Shown: piece after piece, positions 50,794 through 61,920 of the stretch
Numbering within the stretch: the first letter of the stretch is position 1
How the letters are laid out: every line of letters starts with the position of its first letter
NCBI GenBank assembly: GCA_018335875.1
Contig: JAGXRN010000035.1
Coordinates: 1-64,000, forward strand
Direction: 5' to 3'
Length of the DNA stretch: 64,000 bases
From: Dethiobacter sp.
GTDB lineage: Bacteria > Bacillota > Dethiobacteria > Dethiobacterales > Dethiobacteraceae
Notes under the pieces: model-generated
What the model was told of the DNA's origin: nothing
What the model saw: only the letters and a program-made list of their open reading frames with translations
Databases searched by the model: none
Position numbers and translations under genes: made by a program

Positions 50794-52587
50794 CTATACA
50801 TACTGCTGCTCGAGGTCGTCGTCGCCGGCGGCGCTAGCCTTGGCGATTTGTTCCTTCAGGACAGCCTCTATGCGGTCAAATTCTGACATCTTGCTCTCTT
50901 CCAGGTAGCGGGCGCGGGCAATCTGGTCACGAACCGAAAGCGTCAGGAGGTCGTGGAGGTTTGCGCCGCGGTCAAGTGCGCGCAGGCACTCGTGGTGGAA
51001 CATCATAATCAGCTTCATCATTTTAAACTGCTTCTCAATGGAGGCGTAAGTGTCAACCTCGTGGAAGGAGTTCTGGTGCAGGAAGTCCTCGCGCAGCGAT
51101 TTGGCTGTTTCAAGGATCAGGCGCTCGCGGGTGGACAGGGCGTCCACACCGACCAGGCGCACAATCTCTTCCAGGTCGGCTTCTTCCTGCAGGAGGCGCA
51201 TGGCCTCGCTGCGCATCTCAATCCATTCGCTGCCTATTTTTTCGTTGTAGTAGTCGTCAAGGGACTCGGTGTAGAGCGAGTAGGACAGCAGCCAGTTGAT
51301 GGCGGGGAAGTGGCGCCGGTAGGCGAGGGCGGCATCTAAGCCCCAGAAGACCTTGACAATACGGAGAGTGTTCTGCGAGACCGGTTCGGAGAGGTCGCCG
51401 CCGGGAGGTGATACTGCGCCGACGGCTGTGAGTGCGCCCACGCGGTTGTCGCTGCCGCTGCAGATGACGCGGCCGGCGCGCTCGTAAAATTCCGCCACGC
51501 GGGAACCGAGATAGGCAGGGTAACCTTCTTCGCCGGGCATCTCTTCGAGACGGCCGGAGATTTCACGCAGCGCTTCGGCCCAGCGGGAAGTGGAGTCGGC
51601 CATGAGGGCCACGCTGAAGCCCATGTCGCGGAAATACTCGGCGATGGTGATGCCGGTGTAGATGGATGCTTCGCGGGCTGCCACAGGCATGTCTGATGTG
51701 TTGGCGATGAGAACTGTACGCTTCATAAGGGGTTCTCCGGACTTGGGGTCTTTTAGTTCGGGGAACTCGTTTAGCACGTCTGTCATCTCGTTGCCGCGTT
51801 CACCACAGCCTACGTAGACAATGATTTCAGCATCGGCCCATTTTGCCAGCTGGTGCTGGGTTACTGTTTTGCCGCTGCCGAAGGGGCCGGGGATGCAGGC
51901 GGTGCCTCCCTTGGCCACAGGGAAGAACATGTCGATAACGCGCTGGCCGGTGAGGAGCGGTTCTGTCGGTGAGAGCTTTTCTTTATAGGGGCGGCCGCGG
52001 CGGACGGGCCATTTCTGCATCATCTGGATGTCTGTGACGGCGCCGTCTTTTTCAACTTTGGCCACTGTATCGGTTACTGTGGCTTCCCCACTGTGCACAA
52101 AAGTGAGCTTGCCGGCCACACCGGGCGGGACCATGATCTTTTGAGCAACCAGGGTGGTTTCCTGCACTGTGCCGATAATATCACCGGTGACAACTTCGTC
52201 GCCGGCCTTGACTGTAGGCACAAAATTCCAGCGCTTCTTGCGGTCCAGGGATTCTGCTTCCACACCGCGTGTAATCCTGTCGCCCACCATCTTCCAGATA
52301 ACGTCAAGCGGCCTCTGGATACCGTCGTAGATGGATTCAATAAGCCCGGGTCCAAGTTCCACACTTAAGGCCTGTCCTGTTGAATAGACAGGTTCGCCCG
52401 GCCCAAGGCCGCTGGTTTCTTCATAAACCTGGATTGAAGCGCGCTCTCCGCGCACCTCTATAACTTCACCAATCAGGCGCTTGTCGCTGACGCGAACCAC
52501 GTCATACATCTTGGCGCCCTGCATTTTTTCGGCCACTACCAGGGGGCCGGAAACTTTGATAATTCTACCCACACTTTCATCGGTCAA
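50794..52587 (-). CDS. V-type ATP synthase catalytic subunit A
   Basis: A 597-residue catalytic subunit. The Walker A motif GPFGSGKT is at 234-241, the [13 protein letters not shown] segment contains the catalytic glutamate near 262, and the A-specific non-homologous insert precedes the nucleotide fold. ATP hydrolysis here drives, or is driven by, cation movement through the I-K membrane sector. Start TTG at 52587, directly after the F stop codon. Length is standard for the archaeal/bacterial A/V type. Confidence 0.97.
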   Translation of the reverse strand: MTDESVGRIIKVSGPLVVAEKMQGAKMYDVVRVSDKRLIGEVIEVRGERASIQVYEETSGLGPGEPVYSTGQALSVELGPGLIESIYDGIQRPLDVIWKMVGDRITRGVEAESLDRKKRWNFVPTVKAGDEVVTGDIIGTVQETTLVAQKIMVPPGVAGKLTFVHSGEATVTDTVAKVEKDGAVTDIQMMQKWPVRRGRPYKEKLSPTEPLLTGQRVIDMFFPVAKGGTACIPGPFGSGKTVTQHQLAKWADAEIIVYVGCGERGNEMTDVLNEFPELKDPKSGEPLMKRTVLIANTSDMPVAAREASIYTGITIAEYFRDMGFSVALMADSTSRWAEALREISGRLEEMPGEEGYPAYLGSRVAEFYERAGRVICSGSDNRVGALTAVGAVSPPGGDLSEPVSQNTLRIVKVFWGLDAALAYRRHFPAINWLLSYSLYTESLDDYYNEKIGSEWIEMRSEAMRLLQEEADLEEIVRLVGVDALSTRERLILETAKSLREDFLHQNSFHEVDTYASIEKQFKMMKLIMMFHHECLRALDRGANLHDLLTLSVRDQIARARYLEESKMSEFDRIEAVLKEQIAKASAAGDDDLEQQYV

Positions 52588-52589
52588 AG

Positions 52590-52922
52590 CTAACTACCCT
52601 CTTTCCCAAATAAGATGTCAGCACCAATGGCTTTTTCAGCATTCTTCTTAATCTGCTGCATTCCCAGCCCCAGGCTGCCCTGGTTGTTGGGAATCAGTAC
52701 TACTGCAGGCAACAGTTTTTTGTTCAGTTCCTCGATCTGAGGCCTGATATGCTGTGCCACAGCCTCGGTGATGCAAACAACGGCGACTTTCTCACGCACT
52801 ATGCTGCTTAAGGCGCGGATAGCTTCTTCACCGCCGGTGACCGGATATGTGGCCACACCGAGAGCCTTGAAACCCAAAATGGAGTCTTTATCGCCGACTA
52901 CCGCGACCTTATACATAGACAT
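52590..52922 (-). CDS. V-type ATP synthase subunit F
   Basis: A 110-residue protein with a Rossmann-like core ([43 protein letters not shown]). It binds the central shaft near subunit D. The start is ATG at 52922 or a neighbouring in-frame start; it overlaps the end of the C gene by about 14 bases, indicating coupled translation. Confidence 0.93.
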   Translation of the reverse strand: MSMYKVAVVGDKDSILGFKALGVATYPVTGGEEAIRALSSIVREKVAVVCITEAVAQHIRPQIEELNKKLLPAVVLIPNNQGSLGLGMQQIKKNAEKAIGADILFGKEGS

Positions 52923-53913
52923 CACGTAACCTTTCCTTGATTTCTTCGGTGGGAAGCCGGTTGATTTTGCCGACCATCACAATCCTCAGCATCTTCAGCT
53001 CGTTTTCCTTGGCCAGGATGTAGGCGGCCAGGGGTTCGGGGCCAAAGGTCAGGTACTTGGCCTGCCTGATATGCTTGATAAGAAAATCATCGGCCAGCTT
53101 CTCGTAGCGTGTCAGCATATCGGTTTTATGGTAGGACTGGATTCCTTCCTCTATGACATGGGAATAGCTGCCCCACATCAGGCGGTCCACCAGTACTTCA
53201 AGCGGTTCGGCCGGCTGGACAAGCTTTGTCATGTCCAGAGAGCCGGCAGGCAGGAGAGCCGCTTCCAGGAATTCTTTGGAGCGGTTAGCGCGCTTGACGC
53301 GCAGATAAGTTTTAATGTTGGTCAGGTCAAGCAGGTAAGTGAAATACTGTTTGATAAACGGCGAGTCGAAGCTGTCCGCCTTTTCCAGGATTTCTTCATA
53401 CATGGCGTGGTCAAGCCAGAGATCCACCAGCTGGGGGTCAGTCTCGACACGGAAAGCCTCTGACAGGCGTTCCGCAGCCTGGCGCATCTTTGGCGGCAGG
53501 TTCTTGTAGTCGTCATCACTGACGGCGCGGGCGAGTTCAGATACTGGGATGTTGCCCACTTCGGCCGCCAGCAGGTCGTCTCTTTTTTCACCCATTTTAT
53601 GGGCTTTAAAAATCACTTTAAGGTTATGATAATCAAATTTAAGAGCAAAAAGGTTAATCAGCTCGGGCTCCGGTGATATGCGGCGCAGTTCAAGGTAGAT
53701 GCGGCGCAGTTCAAGGTCGAGCATGGCTTCATAGCCGTGTACGCTGTCGAACTCAGCCAGATACTCGCCGTATTCGGTTTCACCCAGTACTTTGAGCGCT
53801 TCTTCCGCGCTTCTGGCTTCCACCATGCGCTCTATCTTGGAACGATCTAAAAGCCGCGTTTCCATGGCCCGAATTCTGCCTACTGCGTAGGCATAGCGTT
53901 CCTTGTTTGACAA
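52909..53913 (-). CDS. V-type ATP synthase subunit C (d-type)
   Basis: A 334-residue helical protein that caps the membrane ring and couples it to the shaft. The N-terminus SNKERYAYAVGRIRAMETRLLDR matches family starts. The initiation codon is taken as TTG at 53913, nine bases after GGAGGAGG; the frame is open 18 codons further but lacks a ribosome site. It contains repeated YHNLKVIFKA and LTNIKTYLRVKRA helices typical of the three-lobed subunit. Confidence 0.92.
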   Translation of the reverse strand: MSNKERYAYAVGRIRAMETRLLDRSKIERMVEARSAEEALKVLGETEYGEYLAEFDSVHGYEAMLDLELRRIYLELRRISPEPELINLFALKFDYHNLKVIFKAHKMGEKRDDLLAAEVGNIPVSELARAVSDDDYKNLPPKMRQAAERLSEAFRVETDPQLVDLWLDHAMYEEILEKADSFDSPFIKQYFTYLLDLTNIKTYLRVKRANRSKEFLEAALLPAGSLDMTKLVQPAEPLEVLVDRLMWGSYSHVIEEGIQSYHKTDMLTRYEKLADDFLIKHIRQAKYLTFGPEPLAAYILAKENELKMLRIVMVGKINRLPTEEIKERLRDVYV

Positions 53914-54004
53914 ATCATTAATCCTCCTCCATACAGAAGTCAGAGGTCGGAATGTCGGATTGGTCATTAATTCCGGCTTCCGGGCCTCAAACCGGGCATT
54001 TTGA

Positions 54005-54607
54005 TTAGTCGATGAATAGGATGGCGGCTACTTCGGGCTCAAGCTGGTCGCGCTGCATACGCAGAATGGAGTTAAAAGAAGCGTTGATTTCCACATCGCC
54101 AAAGCGCAGGATAAAACCGCCCTGCATTTCACGCTTTTCGCCCGAGAGGGTGAGTTTTCCTTCTTTCCCCTGCTGAATCAGGGCCTGATTAACCCTGTCA
54201 AGAAAATCCTGCGTATAAAGGCCGCTGTCCTTGGGGGAAACAATAATTTCTTCACGGCCGGTTTGGGCAGCGGCAAGGAGCATGGGGAATAAAATTTCGG
54301 TGTAAGCTGCCGCCTCCAGATTGAGCAGGCGCTCCAGAGCCTGTTTAAATGAATCTTCTATCATGTCTTCCTTGGCGGAAAGAATGGCTTTGCGGGCGTC
54401 CAAATCCGCGATTGTCTTGGCACGGCGAAGTCTTTCCTCAGCCTGCAGCCTTGCCTGTTCAAGCAGGGTTTTCATCCTGGCGGCAGCTTCCTGCTCGCCT
54501 TTACCCACTGCCACAGCGGTACGCTGCCTGGCATTGTCCAGCACCTGGTCGGCCTGGGCCTCTGCCTCGGACAGAATTTTCGACTTTAACTTATCGGCTC
54601 CTGACAT
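54005..54607 (-). CDS. V-type ATP synthase subunit E
   Basis: A 200-residue peripheral-stalk subunit. The N-terminal half is an unbroken charged coiled coil (SEAEAQADQVLDNARQR, EARLQAEERLRRAKT); the C-terminal half is the globular domain ending in GGFILRFGDVEINASFNSILRM, the family signature. It pairs with the 57143-57478 coiled-coil subunit to form the stator. Confidence 0.93.
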   Translation of the reverse strand: MSGADKLKSKILSEAEAQADQVLDNARQRTAVAVGKGEQEAAARMKTLLEQARLQAEERLRRAKTIADLDARKAILSAKEDMIEDSFKQALERLLNLEAAAYTEILFPMLLAAAQTGREEIIVSPKDSGLYTQDFLDRVNQALIQQGKEGKLTLSGEKREMQGGFILRFGDVEINASFNSILRMQRDQLEPEVAAILFID

Positions 54608-54621
54608 CAGGACAGCCCTCC

Positions 54622-55116
<495 letters not shown>

Positions 55117-55191
55117 CTATTTGCCTCCCTTTTTTTGCTTTACTTAATTTTTCAGGCAACTTTACTAATATACTAGAATACCCACTTTAAA

Positions 55192-57156
55192 TCAAGACCC
55201 TGTACCTTCCTGCCACTCGGGTACCACTTCAATATGTCGGGTATTGAGCCGGAAGGGCACAAAGGTTCGTCCGCCGCCTTCGTAAAAACGGTTGTAAAAT
55301 TCGATATACTGCAAGCGGCTGGAGTGGATATACGCGCTCAGTGTATTTATAACCAGGTTAAACGCGTGGCCACAGATCAACAATAGGACCATGAAGGCAT
55401 AACCGAAAATATTCTTTGGCAGTACGTCAGCCATGGTGTTTATGGCAAGGGCGATGACGCCTGTGGCCAGGCCTAGGGCGAGCAGTCGCGAATAGGACAG
55501 CACATCACTGAGGTAGCCTGTGATATTGTATAAGGAAAGCACACCGGAAAGGAACTTTTTAACAAGAGTGGGCTGTGTCCGGCCCTGTGTGAGCACAAGG
55601 CCCGCAGCGCCGCCGATTGACATTAATTTGGCGATGCCCCCCAGCCCGGGGGCCACAAGCAGCAAGAGACCGATGATAAACAGGTACCAAAAGCCCTGGT
55701 CAAAGATGGCATCAAGTATCTTTCCTTCTTTGACATTGGTGTAGAACTTGATGGCCATACCGATGAATATCTGGAATATGCCAATAGCCAGCGCGTAAAT
55801 CAGCAGGCGCATCGGGTCATCTAAGGCGTTGAAAAAGAGGGGCTCAAGGGGAATGAGACCACCAAACCAGCCGCCAAGCAAAGCACCGAAGAAGATGGTG
55901 GAAATGCCGCCCGCCAGCAGGACCCACATGATTTTACGCCCACCGCCCCCCAGTTTAAGCTTCCACAGGCCAAGCGCCGCCAGCGCGACGATGATAAAGC
56001 CATAGCCGGCGTCGGTCATGCTAAGTCCGAAAAAGATGATAAAAAATGGCGTAAGGGCAAAAGTGGGGTCTACACCATAAGGGTGGGGTGTGCCGTAGAG
56101 TTTGGTTACAAATTCAAACGGTGCGATGCTGCGCTTGTTCTCCAGCGCCACCGGGAAGGTTTCTCCGTCAAGCGGGGCACGGGCAACCATTTCCACGGTT
56201 TCCAGAGTGCTTAATCTTTCTTTTATCACAGGCAGGTCCGCCTCGCGAATCCACCCTTCCACCACAAAAGAATTGGAGGTGCGGGCAAGGCTTGCCACGG
56301 CCTGCTTTTTGTCACGCTCGATGATAAGAAAATCATTGTAGCGGTGAAGGCTATCGCGAAAAGCGGCCTGTTCGCCCGCTGACTTCAGTGTTGAGTCGCG
56401 GTCCGCGGCAGCTGCCGCCAGCTCTTCGTCAAGGCGGGCAATGTTTTCAGACGGTGTGCCGGACAAGTCGTGGAAAGACTGTTTGTTAAAATTATGCTCT
56501 TTGAGCACAGCCTGGGCTTCTTCGCTGAGACTGGCAGCATAGGCAGCGAATACATAGGCCTCACCCCGGTCCACATTGACTTCCTCCAGGATGACTGCTT
56601 CCAGAGCAGCCAGTTTATCCCGGCAGGCCGCCAGCTCCGCAGCCGGCAGGGCGCCAAGCTCCAGCCGTGCGGAAGGTGTGGCACGCACTTCTTCCAAACG
56701 CGCCTCCAGCTTGCTCCAGGGCAACAGCTGCAGTTTTAAATTTTGCAGACGGGTTTCCTCGTTGCGCAGCGCGATGAGCTTGTCATCAGCAGCTCGCAGC
56801 GCACTATATACATCTTTACTGATTTGTGCCAATTCAACAGCGGACGCATCCAGTTCCCGTACTGACACAGCAGCTTTGCTGCCGCCGAGGGAATCCATCA
56901 GGCTTTTTTTCGCCGGGTAGTGCCGGTTTAAAAAGTCCATTGCAAAACGCACATCAGTGAGTCCGGCTTCAAGCTCCTGCAGGGCTTCCTGGTCCTGGTC
57001 ACTTTCCACCAGTTCCGCCCATGGCTCCCGGCCGGCGCCCTTAGCCTGAAGGTCACTGATTTCCACCATACCGGCCTGCTGGAGGATGCTTAGTACTTCC
57101 TTTTTTTCAGCCTGGTGGGCTATCAGGTAGACCTTGTTCATTTTAGCTATGGCCAT
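55192..57156 (-). CDS. V-type ATP synthase subunit I (a-subunit)
   Basis: A 654-residue stator. The N-terminal 330 residues are a soluble arm with long helices. The C-terminal half has about seven or eight membrane helices with LYGTPHPYGVDPTFALTPFFIIFFGLSMTDAGYG near 355-388 and, near 560, the SYSRLLALGLATGVIALAIN helix containing the essential arginine of the ion half-channels, then a second arginine/histidine-rich helix (GHAFNLVINTLSAYIHSSRLQYIEFY). Length is standard. Its start overlaps the coiled-coil subunit gene by 14 bases. Confidence 0.95.
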   Translation of the reverse strand: MAIAKMNKVYLIAHQAEKKEVLSILQQAGMVEISDLQAKGAGREPWAELVESDQDQEALQELEAGLTDVRFAMDFLNRHYPAKKSLMDSLGGSKAAVSVRELDASAVELAQISKDVYSALRAADDKLIALRNEETRLQNLKLQLLPWSKLEARLEEVRATPSARLELGALPAAELAACRDKLAALEAVILEEVNVDRGEAYVFAAYAASLSEEAQAVLKEHNFNKQSFHDLSGTPSENIARLDEELAAAAADRDSTLKSAGEQAAFRDSLHRYNDFLIIERDKKQAVASLARTSNSFVVEGWIREADLPVIKERLSTLETVEMVARAPLDGETFPVALENKRSIAPFEFVTKLYGTPHPYGVDPTFALTPFFIIFFGLSMTDAGYGFIIVALAALGLWKLKLGGGGRKIMWVLLAGGISTIFFGALLGGWFGGLIPLEPLFFNALDDPMRLLIYALAIGIFQIFIGMAIKFYTNVKEGKILDAIFDQGFWYLFIIGLLLLVAPGLGGIAKLMSIGGAAGLVLTQGRTQPTLVKKFLSGVLSLYNITGYLSDVLSYSRLLALGLATGVIALAINTMADVLPKNIFGYAFMVLLLICGHAFNLVINTLSAYIHSSRLQYIEFYNRFYEGGGRTFVPFRLNTRHIEVVPEWQEGTGS

Positions 57157-57478
57157 AGGTTTTCACGATCCTCTCCATAACCAGCTTAATTGCCTGTTCC
57201 TGCTTATCGCGTGCAGCTTCTTTCAGGCGGGTAATTTCCCCGTCTGCCTGCTTTGCTATGGGAACAGCCAATTCTTTGGCTGCCTGTTCGGCTGCAGCAA
57301 GAATGTCCTTGCTCTCTGCGGTGGCCGCAGCCGCACTCTGCTGAATAATCCCGGCCACTTTTCTTTCCGCTTCCTGCAGGATCTTACGGGAGTCGATATG
57401 GGCACGCCGCCTCATATCTTCAGCTTTTTCCTCGGCGCTCCGGATTTCCTTAATCACATCTGCCAACAAATGCCTCAC
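57143..57478 (-). CDS. V-type ATP synthase stalk subunit (G/H type)
   Basis: A 111-residue, almost entirely helical protein of heptad character (AEEKAEDMRRRAHIDSRKILQEAERKVAG). It would form the peripheral stalk with subunit E. The start is GTG at 57478 or one of two TTG codons just downstream, better spaced from GGAGG. It is the first classical subunit in the operon. Confidence 0.85.
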   Translation of the reverse strand: MRHLLADVIKEIRSAEEKAEDMRRRAHIDSRKILQEAERKVAGIIQQSAAAATAESKDILAAAEQAAKELAVPIAKQADGEITRLKEAARDKQEQAIKLVMERIVKTYGHS

Positions 57479-57528
57479 CTCCTCTGTTTGGTAAACGCAC
57501 TTGAGCTCCTAAACACAGGCACAGGCCG

Positions 57529-57738
57529 CTATTTTTTAAGCAGCAGCCTGATCGCTTGTCTGAATCCCACGTACAGCCCTATAAGGACACTGACCACGAT
57601 AATGAATGCTTCACGGCCTAAAATCCGCCCGAGATACTGCCCGAGCGACAGCATTATTATTGGCGGGAGGGCAATGGCTAAGGCCAGGCGCAGCGCAAGC
57701 CCAAGCGCAGAGATGTCCTCCGGCTTGAATCTTAACAT
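57529..57738 (-). CDS. AtpI/AtpZ-like two-helix membrane protein
   Basis: A 69-residue protein with two hydrophobic segments (about residues 14-32 and 42-60) separated by a GQYLGRILG turn. Pattern and size match AtpI/AtpZ, the small protein encoded ahead of F-type ATP synthase genes, where it helps ring assembly or brings in Mg or Ca ions. Its presence at the head of a V-type operon is unusual. The ATG at 57738 follows GCAGGTG; an in-frame TTG 12 codons upstream lacks a ribosome site. A sigma-H-like promoter lies at 57828-57852. Confidence 0.75.
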   Translation of the reverse strand: MLRFKPEDISALGLALRLALAIALPPIIMLSLGQYLGRILGREAFIIVVSVLIGLYVGFRQAIRLLLKK

Positions 57739-57827
57739 AGATTCACCTGCTTCCCAACCATCAAATTTTCCCAATATTTACAGGAAATTATACAAAAAAC
57801 GTTTTAGGCCTAAACAACCATACTCTT

Positions 57828-57852
57828 ATTCGACAGGCAAACACCAATCCCT
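57828..57852 (-). promoter_or_regulatory. Sigma-H-like promoter of the V-ATPase operon
   Basis: On the minus strand AGGGATT, 17 bases, then GAAT in the context CTGTCGAATAAG. The -35 has AGGG in place of AGGA, but the TGTCGAAT part equals the three CWB2 promoters. It is 89 bases from the first start codon. No sigma-A promoter is evident in 57739-57937. Confidence 0.5.
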
Positions 57853-57937
57853 GCCGCTGATAAAAATTTTCACAAAAAGTTCAAACTTCAGACAAATTTC
57901 AGAACTATCTCACTGCCCAAACAGTTGGCGCAGTGTC

Positions 57938-59116
57938 TTAGCGCTTTACCACAGTGGCCACACCCTGTCCGCCACCGATGCAAAGAGTGGCAAGACCTGT
58001 ATTGGCGCCGCGTTTTTGCATCTCAAAGAGCAGTGTAACAAAGATGCGGGCGCCGCTGGCGCCGATGGGGTGGCCGATGGCGATGGCGCCTCCGTTAACG
58101 TTTACAATCTCCCGCTTGAACTTAAGTGTGTTGACAACCGACAGTGCCTGGGCGGCAAAAGCTTCATTTGCTTCGATGAGGTCGATATCCTCCACAGAGA
58201 GGCCGGCTTTTTCCAGCGCCTTTTTAGTGGCGGTAATGGGGCCGGTGCCCATGATGCGGGGGTCAACGCCGGCAGAGGCATATGATTCAATCACAGCCAG
58301 CACCGGCAGGCCAAGTGACTGTGCCATTTCCAAATCCACAAGCACCACGGCGGCAGCGCCGTCGTTGATGCCGGAGGCATTGCCGGCAGTAACGGTGCCT
58401 TCTTTTTTAAAAGCAGGCGCCAGCTTGGCCAGTGCAGCGGCAGTTGTACCCTTCCTCGGAAATTCGTCATCGGCAAAGATGATGGGATCGCCCTTGCGCT
58501 GCGGGATTTCCACGGGAATAATCTCATCCCTGAAGCGCCCGCTTTCAATGGCCGCCACAGCGCGGCGCTGGCTTTCCGCGGACAGTTCATCCTGGTCCTC
58601 CCGTGAAAGGCAGAAATCAGCGGCTATATTTTCAGCGGTGATACCCATGTGGTAGCCGTTAAAAGCGCACCAGAGGCCGTCAACTATCATGGTATCAACT
58701 ATCTTGCCGTGACCCATACGCTGTCCCCAGCGGGCGGCGGGGGTAATATATGGCGCCTGGCTCATGTTTTCCATTCCGCCGGCGACGATCACTTTGGCAT
58801 CGCCCAGCATGATGGCTGCGGCCCCGAGATTTATAGCCCTAAGGCCTGAACCGCAGACTTTGTTAATTGTCATGGCGGGCACCTCAACGGGCAGCCCGGC
58901 TTTGACTGCTGCCTGGCGGGCAGGGTTTTGGCCAAGTCCGGCCTGGAGGACATTGCCCATGATTACTTCGTCCACCTGCGCGGGGGAAACGCCGGCGCGG
59001 CGCAGCGCTTCTCTGATTACAACCGAACCAAGCTCCACTGCGTTTACATCTTTCAGACTGCCGCCAAAACTGCCTACGGCGGTGCGGACCGCCCCGACCA
59101 CTGCTGCTTTTTTCAC
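57938..59116 (-). CDS. Acetyl-CoA C-acetyltransferase (thiolase)
   Basis: A 392-residue biosynthetic-type thiolase that would condense two acetyl-CoA to acetoacetyl-CoA or cleave 3-ketoacyl-CoA. The acyl-accepting Cys88 ([11 protein letters not shown]), His349 ([12 protein letters not shown]) and Cys379 (LCIGGGQG) are all present. The start is GTG at 59116 behind GGGAGGAATTAGC. No other beta-oxidation or butyrate gene is adjacent; it sits between the ATPase operon and a flippase-like gene. Confidence 0.95.
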   Translation of the reverse strand: MKKAAVVGAVRTAVGSFGGSLKDVNAVELGSVVIREALRRAGVSPAQVDEVIMGNVLQAGLGQNPARQAAVKAGLPVEVPAMTINKVCGSGLRAINLGAAAIMLGDAKVIVAGGMENMSQAPYITPAARWGQRMGHGKIVDTMIVDGLWCAFNGYHMGITAENIAADFCLSREDQDELSAESQRRAVAAIESGRFRDEIIPVEIPQRKGDPIIFADDEFPRKGTTAAALAKLAPAFKKEGTVTAGNASGINDGAAAVVLVDLEMAQSLGLPVLAVIESYASAGVDPRIMGTGPITATKKALEKAGLSVEDIDLIEANEAFAAQALSVVNTLKFKREIVNVNGGAIAIGHPIGASGARIFVTLLFEMQKRGANTGLATLCIGGGQGVATVVKR

Positions 59117-59157
59117 GCTAATTCCTCCCTCTTTTATCTTTTGAGTTTGACACAATA

Positions 59158-59185
59158 AGTTCAATAGTTCAAACCTGACCCCAAG
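59158..59185. repeat. 28-base dispersed repeat, copy 2
   Basis: Same sequence as 3794-3821 except one base (TTCAAA for TTTAAA in the middle). It lies in the gap between the flippase-like gene end and the thiolase start. Confidence 0.6.
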
Positions 59186-59191
59186 TTCAAG

Positions 59192-60211
59192 TTATCTTTT
59201 GACGCCGAAGGTTACGATGCCGCCGATAAGCAATGTCAGATAGTAAGTGAAGAAACGCCAGGCGACGATAAAAACGCCAAGGATGTGCGAGGGGACAAAA
59301 GGGGCAAAGAGGGTGGCCAGGCCAAATTCAGCCACACCGCTCCCCCCGGGGACAGGGACATAGGGAATGATGAGCAGAATCATTATCTGCCAGGTAACAA
59401 CAGCCCTGATGTCGGGCATGACGCCAAGGCCAAGCAAAAGGACAGGGGCGATGCTGTAAAAGAGGCTCCAGAAAAAGACTGTGTAGACCAGGGGTGCGAG
59501 AAAGTGCAGGATGTTTTTACGGTTGATCTGATGGACTGTCTCCTGGAATTGGACGGCTTCAGCAAGCAGGCCGCTGATAAAACGGCGTATGCGCGGCCTT
59601 TTTTCATAGAGCGTACGAAAGCGAGCGTAACGCAGGAGTTTTTCCAGGAGCTTGTGGGCAAGGCCTGACTGCCAGAGCAGAAACAGGTAGACAGCAGTGC
59701 TTAGAGTCATGATCCAGAATGCGTAGCGGAAAAGTGCAAAGACAAGGCCGCTGCCTCTGGCGGCGCGACCGTCGATAAAAAGCAGAAAGGCTGCCATTAC
59801 TACAAAGAGCAGCTTGGTTAGAAACATGCGTACAAGAGAAACAGCGGCAGACTCGCCCGCGGAAAGGCCGCTGGCGCAGAGGCTGTAAATCTGAGCAGGC
59901 CACTCGCCGATGGCAAGGGGCGTGATGCCTGCGAAAAAATAAGTGACAAGATATACGCGCATGGCCGAAAACAGCCGTATTGCACCCTGGTAGCCCAGAG
60001 CTTTTGTGATGCTCATGATGCGCAGTCCTTCAACCAGCCAGAGAGCCACAACAATCAGCGCCGCCAGTCCCAGGTAAGAGGGATTAAGACGCATCACACT
60101 TTGCAGTGTTTGCTCCTCAAAAGTGATATAAAGGATTACTGCCGCTGAGCCCAGGCTGAAGGCCAGGGACAGGTAGAGACCTTTTTTACCTACTGTCAGG
60201 TTTTGTGACAT
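59192..60211 (-). CDS. UPF0104 (lysylphosphatidylglycerol synthase transmembrane-like) membrane protein
   Basis: A 339-residue protein with about eight membrane segments that matches the flippase-like membrane half of MprF (UPF0104/AglD-type). Typical motifs are GLRIMSITKALGY near residue 65, FFAGITPLAIGEWPAQIYSL near 92 and IPYVPVPGGSGVAEFGL near 285. It has no synthase domain, so it is more likely a lipid flippase-like protein than an aminoacyl transferase. It is nine bases from wecB and probably co-transcribed with it. Confidence 0.85.
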   Translation of the reverse strand: MSQNLTVGKKGLYLSLAFSLGSAAVILYITFEEQTLQSVMRLNPSYLGLAALIVVALWLVEGLRIMSITKALGYQGAIRLFSAMRVYLVTYFFAGITPLAIGEWPAQIYSLCASGLSAGESAAVSLVRMFLTKLLFVVMAAFLLFIDGRAARGSGLVFALFRYAFWIMTLSTAVYLFLLWQSGLAHKLLEKLLRYARFRTLYEKRPRIRRFISGLLAEAVQFQETVHQINRKNILHFLAPLVYTVFFWSLFYSIAPVLLLGLGVMPDIRAVVTWQIMILLIIPYVPVPGGSGVAEFGLATLFAPFVPSHILGVFIVAWRFFTYYLTLLIGGIVTFGVKR

Positions 60212-60219
60212 GGTTCACC

Positions 60220-61416
60220 TCACACTGATTCTAAAGAAGAACTCTCCTTGGGCGTAAAATCAGGCGGCTTTGAGCCGCCAAGGCCAAAGCGCCAACGCAC
60301 GGCGGAGACGATACGGGCTGCTGCTTTGCCGTCTCCATACGGGTTGATGGCGGCGGCCATACCCCGGTAAGCAGCATCGTCGGTGAGCAGGCGGGAAGCG
60401 GTTTCAACTATTGCCTCTTCATTTAAACCGACAAGTGCCACTGTTCCGGCGTCCACCGCTTCAGGGCGCTCTGTGACCTCACGCAGGACAAGCACCGGCC
60501 GGCCAAGCGATGGTGCTTCTTCCTGGATACCGCCTGAATCGGTTAGGATAAGCGTACTTTTTTGCATCAGGTTGTGAAAGTCGGCCACGTCAAGAGGTTC
60601 TATCAGCATAACACGGTCCAGGCCCAAGAGACAGTCAAACACTGGCTGCCTGACAGCAGGATTCCTGTGAACGGGAAAAACCAGAAACACATCGGGGTGG
60701 TCCTGCACAATACGCCGCAGGGCGCGGCAAATGGATTCAAGCGGCGCTCCCAGGTTCTCGCGGCGGTGCGCCTCCACAAGGAGGAGCCGTGCGCCTTTTG
60801 GCAGGCTGTTAAGCTCTTCCCGCGCAAACTGGTAATCCGGCTGCACTGTATAGCGCAGGGCGTCGATGACAGTATTGCCGGTGACAAAGATACTGTCCGC
60901 CGGGACATTTTCAGCCAGCAGATTGCTGCGCGCCAACGCTGTGGGAGCAAAATGAAGGTCAGAAAGCGTGCCGGTAAGACGGCGGTTCAGCTCTTCTGGG
61001 TAGGGCGCGTATTTTTGCCCGGTGCGCAGCCCGGCTTCCACATGCCCTACGGGAATGCGGTGGTAGAAAGCAGCCAGCGCGCCGGCGAAAGTAGTGGTGG
61101 TATCACCGTGCACAAAGACCAGGTCCGGCCTGTTCTCGCCAAGCACCCGCTCCAGGCCGCAGAGCGCCCTGTTGGTGATTTCTGTGAGCGTCTGTCCTGA
61201 CTGCATAATGTCAAGATCAAAATCTGGCGTGATGGCAAACAGCTTAAGCACCTGGTCCAGCATTTCCCTGTGCTGGGCTGTAACACAGACTGCAGTTTCA
61301 ATCTCACTGCAGCGGCGCAGTTCGTGGACAAGAGGCGCCATCTTGATCGCTTCCGGACGGGTGCCGAAAACTACCATGGCTGAAAACCGCCTGCCCTGCC
61401 GGTTGCTGCTCAGCAT
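60220..61416 (-). CDS. wecB: UDP-N-acetylglucosamine 2-epimerase (non-hydrolysing)
   Basis: A 398-residue cytosolic epimerase that interconverts UDP-GlcNAc and UDP-ManNAc. [13 protein letters not shown] is at residues 17-29, [18 protein letters not shown] near 100, [10 protein letters not shown] near 123 and [29 protein letters not shown] near 290. It equals mnaA in the B. subtilis atp neighbourhood. Its product feeds the wecC dehydrogenase and WecG/TagA transferase at 18-20 kb. The start overlaps the deaminase gene by seven bases. Confidence 0.95.
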   Translation of the reverse strand: MLSSNRQGRRFSAMVVFGTRPEAIKMAPLVHELRRCSEIETAVCVTAQHREMLDQVLKLFAITPDFDLDIMQSGQTLTEITNRALCGLERVLGENRPDLVFVHGDTTTTFAGALAAFYHRIPVGHVEAGLRTGQKYAPYPEELNRRLTGTLSDLHFAPTALARSNLLAENVPADSIFVTGNTVIDALRYTVQPDYQFAREELNSLPKGARLLLVEAHRRENLGAPLESICRALRRIVQDHPDVFLVFPVHRNPAVRQPVFDCLLGLDRVMLIEPLDVADFHNLMQKSTLILTDSGGIQEEAPSLGRPVLVLREVTERPEAVDAGTVALVGLNEEAIVETASRLLTDDAAYRGMAAAINPYGDGKAAARIVSAVRWRFGLGGSKPPDFTPKESSSLESV

Positions 61417-61874
61417 GATACCGCATCTCCCGCTGTATCGAGGCGCCTTACTTTAACACCGGCCTCAGCTAAAATAGCAGCCGCCATTTCGTCGGGATAG
61501 GGCGCCGCGATAACCACTTCCTTCATGCCGGCATTGATAATCATTTTAGCGCACAGTACACAGGGATGGTTGGTGCAGTAGATAGTGGCGCCGGCGATGG
61601 AAACGCCGTAGAGGGCTGCCTGCAGAATGGCGTTCTGCTCGGCGTGCAGTGCGCGGCATAGTTCGTGGCGTTCGCCGGAGGGGACATTGTTGGCTTCACG
61701 TATGCAGCCAACTTCCCGGCAGTGGGCAAGGCCGCTTGGCGCGCCGTTATAACCGGTTGTCAGAATGCGTTTATCTTTGATGATAACGGCGCCCACCGTG
61801 CGCCGCAGGCAGGTGGAACGGGTGGCCACAACCTGTGTGATTTCCATAAAATATAAGTCCCATGAAGGCCGCAA
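61410..61874 (-). CDS. dCMP deaminase
   Basis: A 154-residue zinc deaminase that would convert dCMP to dUMP for dTTP synthesis. Zinc ligands are His77 in LHAEQNAI (with the proton-shuttle Glu79) and Cys105 and Cys108 in HPCVLCAK. An internal extra-zinc-type segment [10 protein letters not shown] is present, as in ComEB-type enzymes. The start is TTG at 61874 behind GGGGGAGAG. Confidence 0.9.
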   Translation of the reverse strand: MRPSWDLYFMEITQVVATRSTCLRRTVGAVIIKDKRILTTGYNGAPSGLAHCREVGCIREANNVPSGERHELCRALHAEQNAILQAALYGVSIAGATIYCTNHPCVLCAKMIINAGMKEVVIAAPYPDEMAAAILAEAGVKVRRLDTAGDAVSC

Positions 61875-61920
61875 AGTCTCTCCCCCTTTAAGTTAAGGGG
61901 CTCACCCCTATATATAGTAT

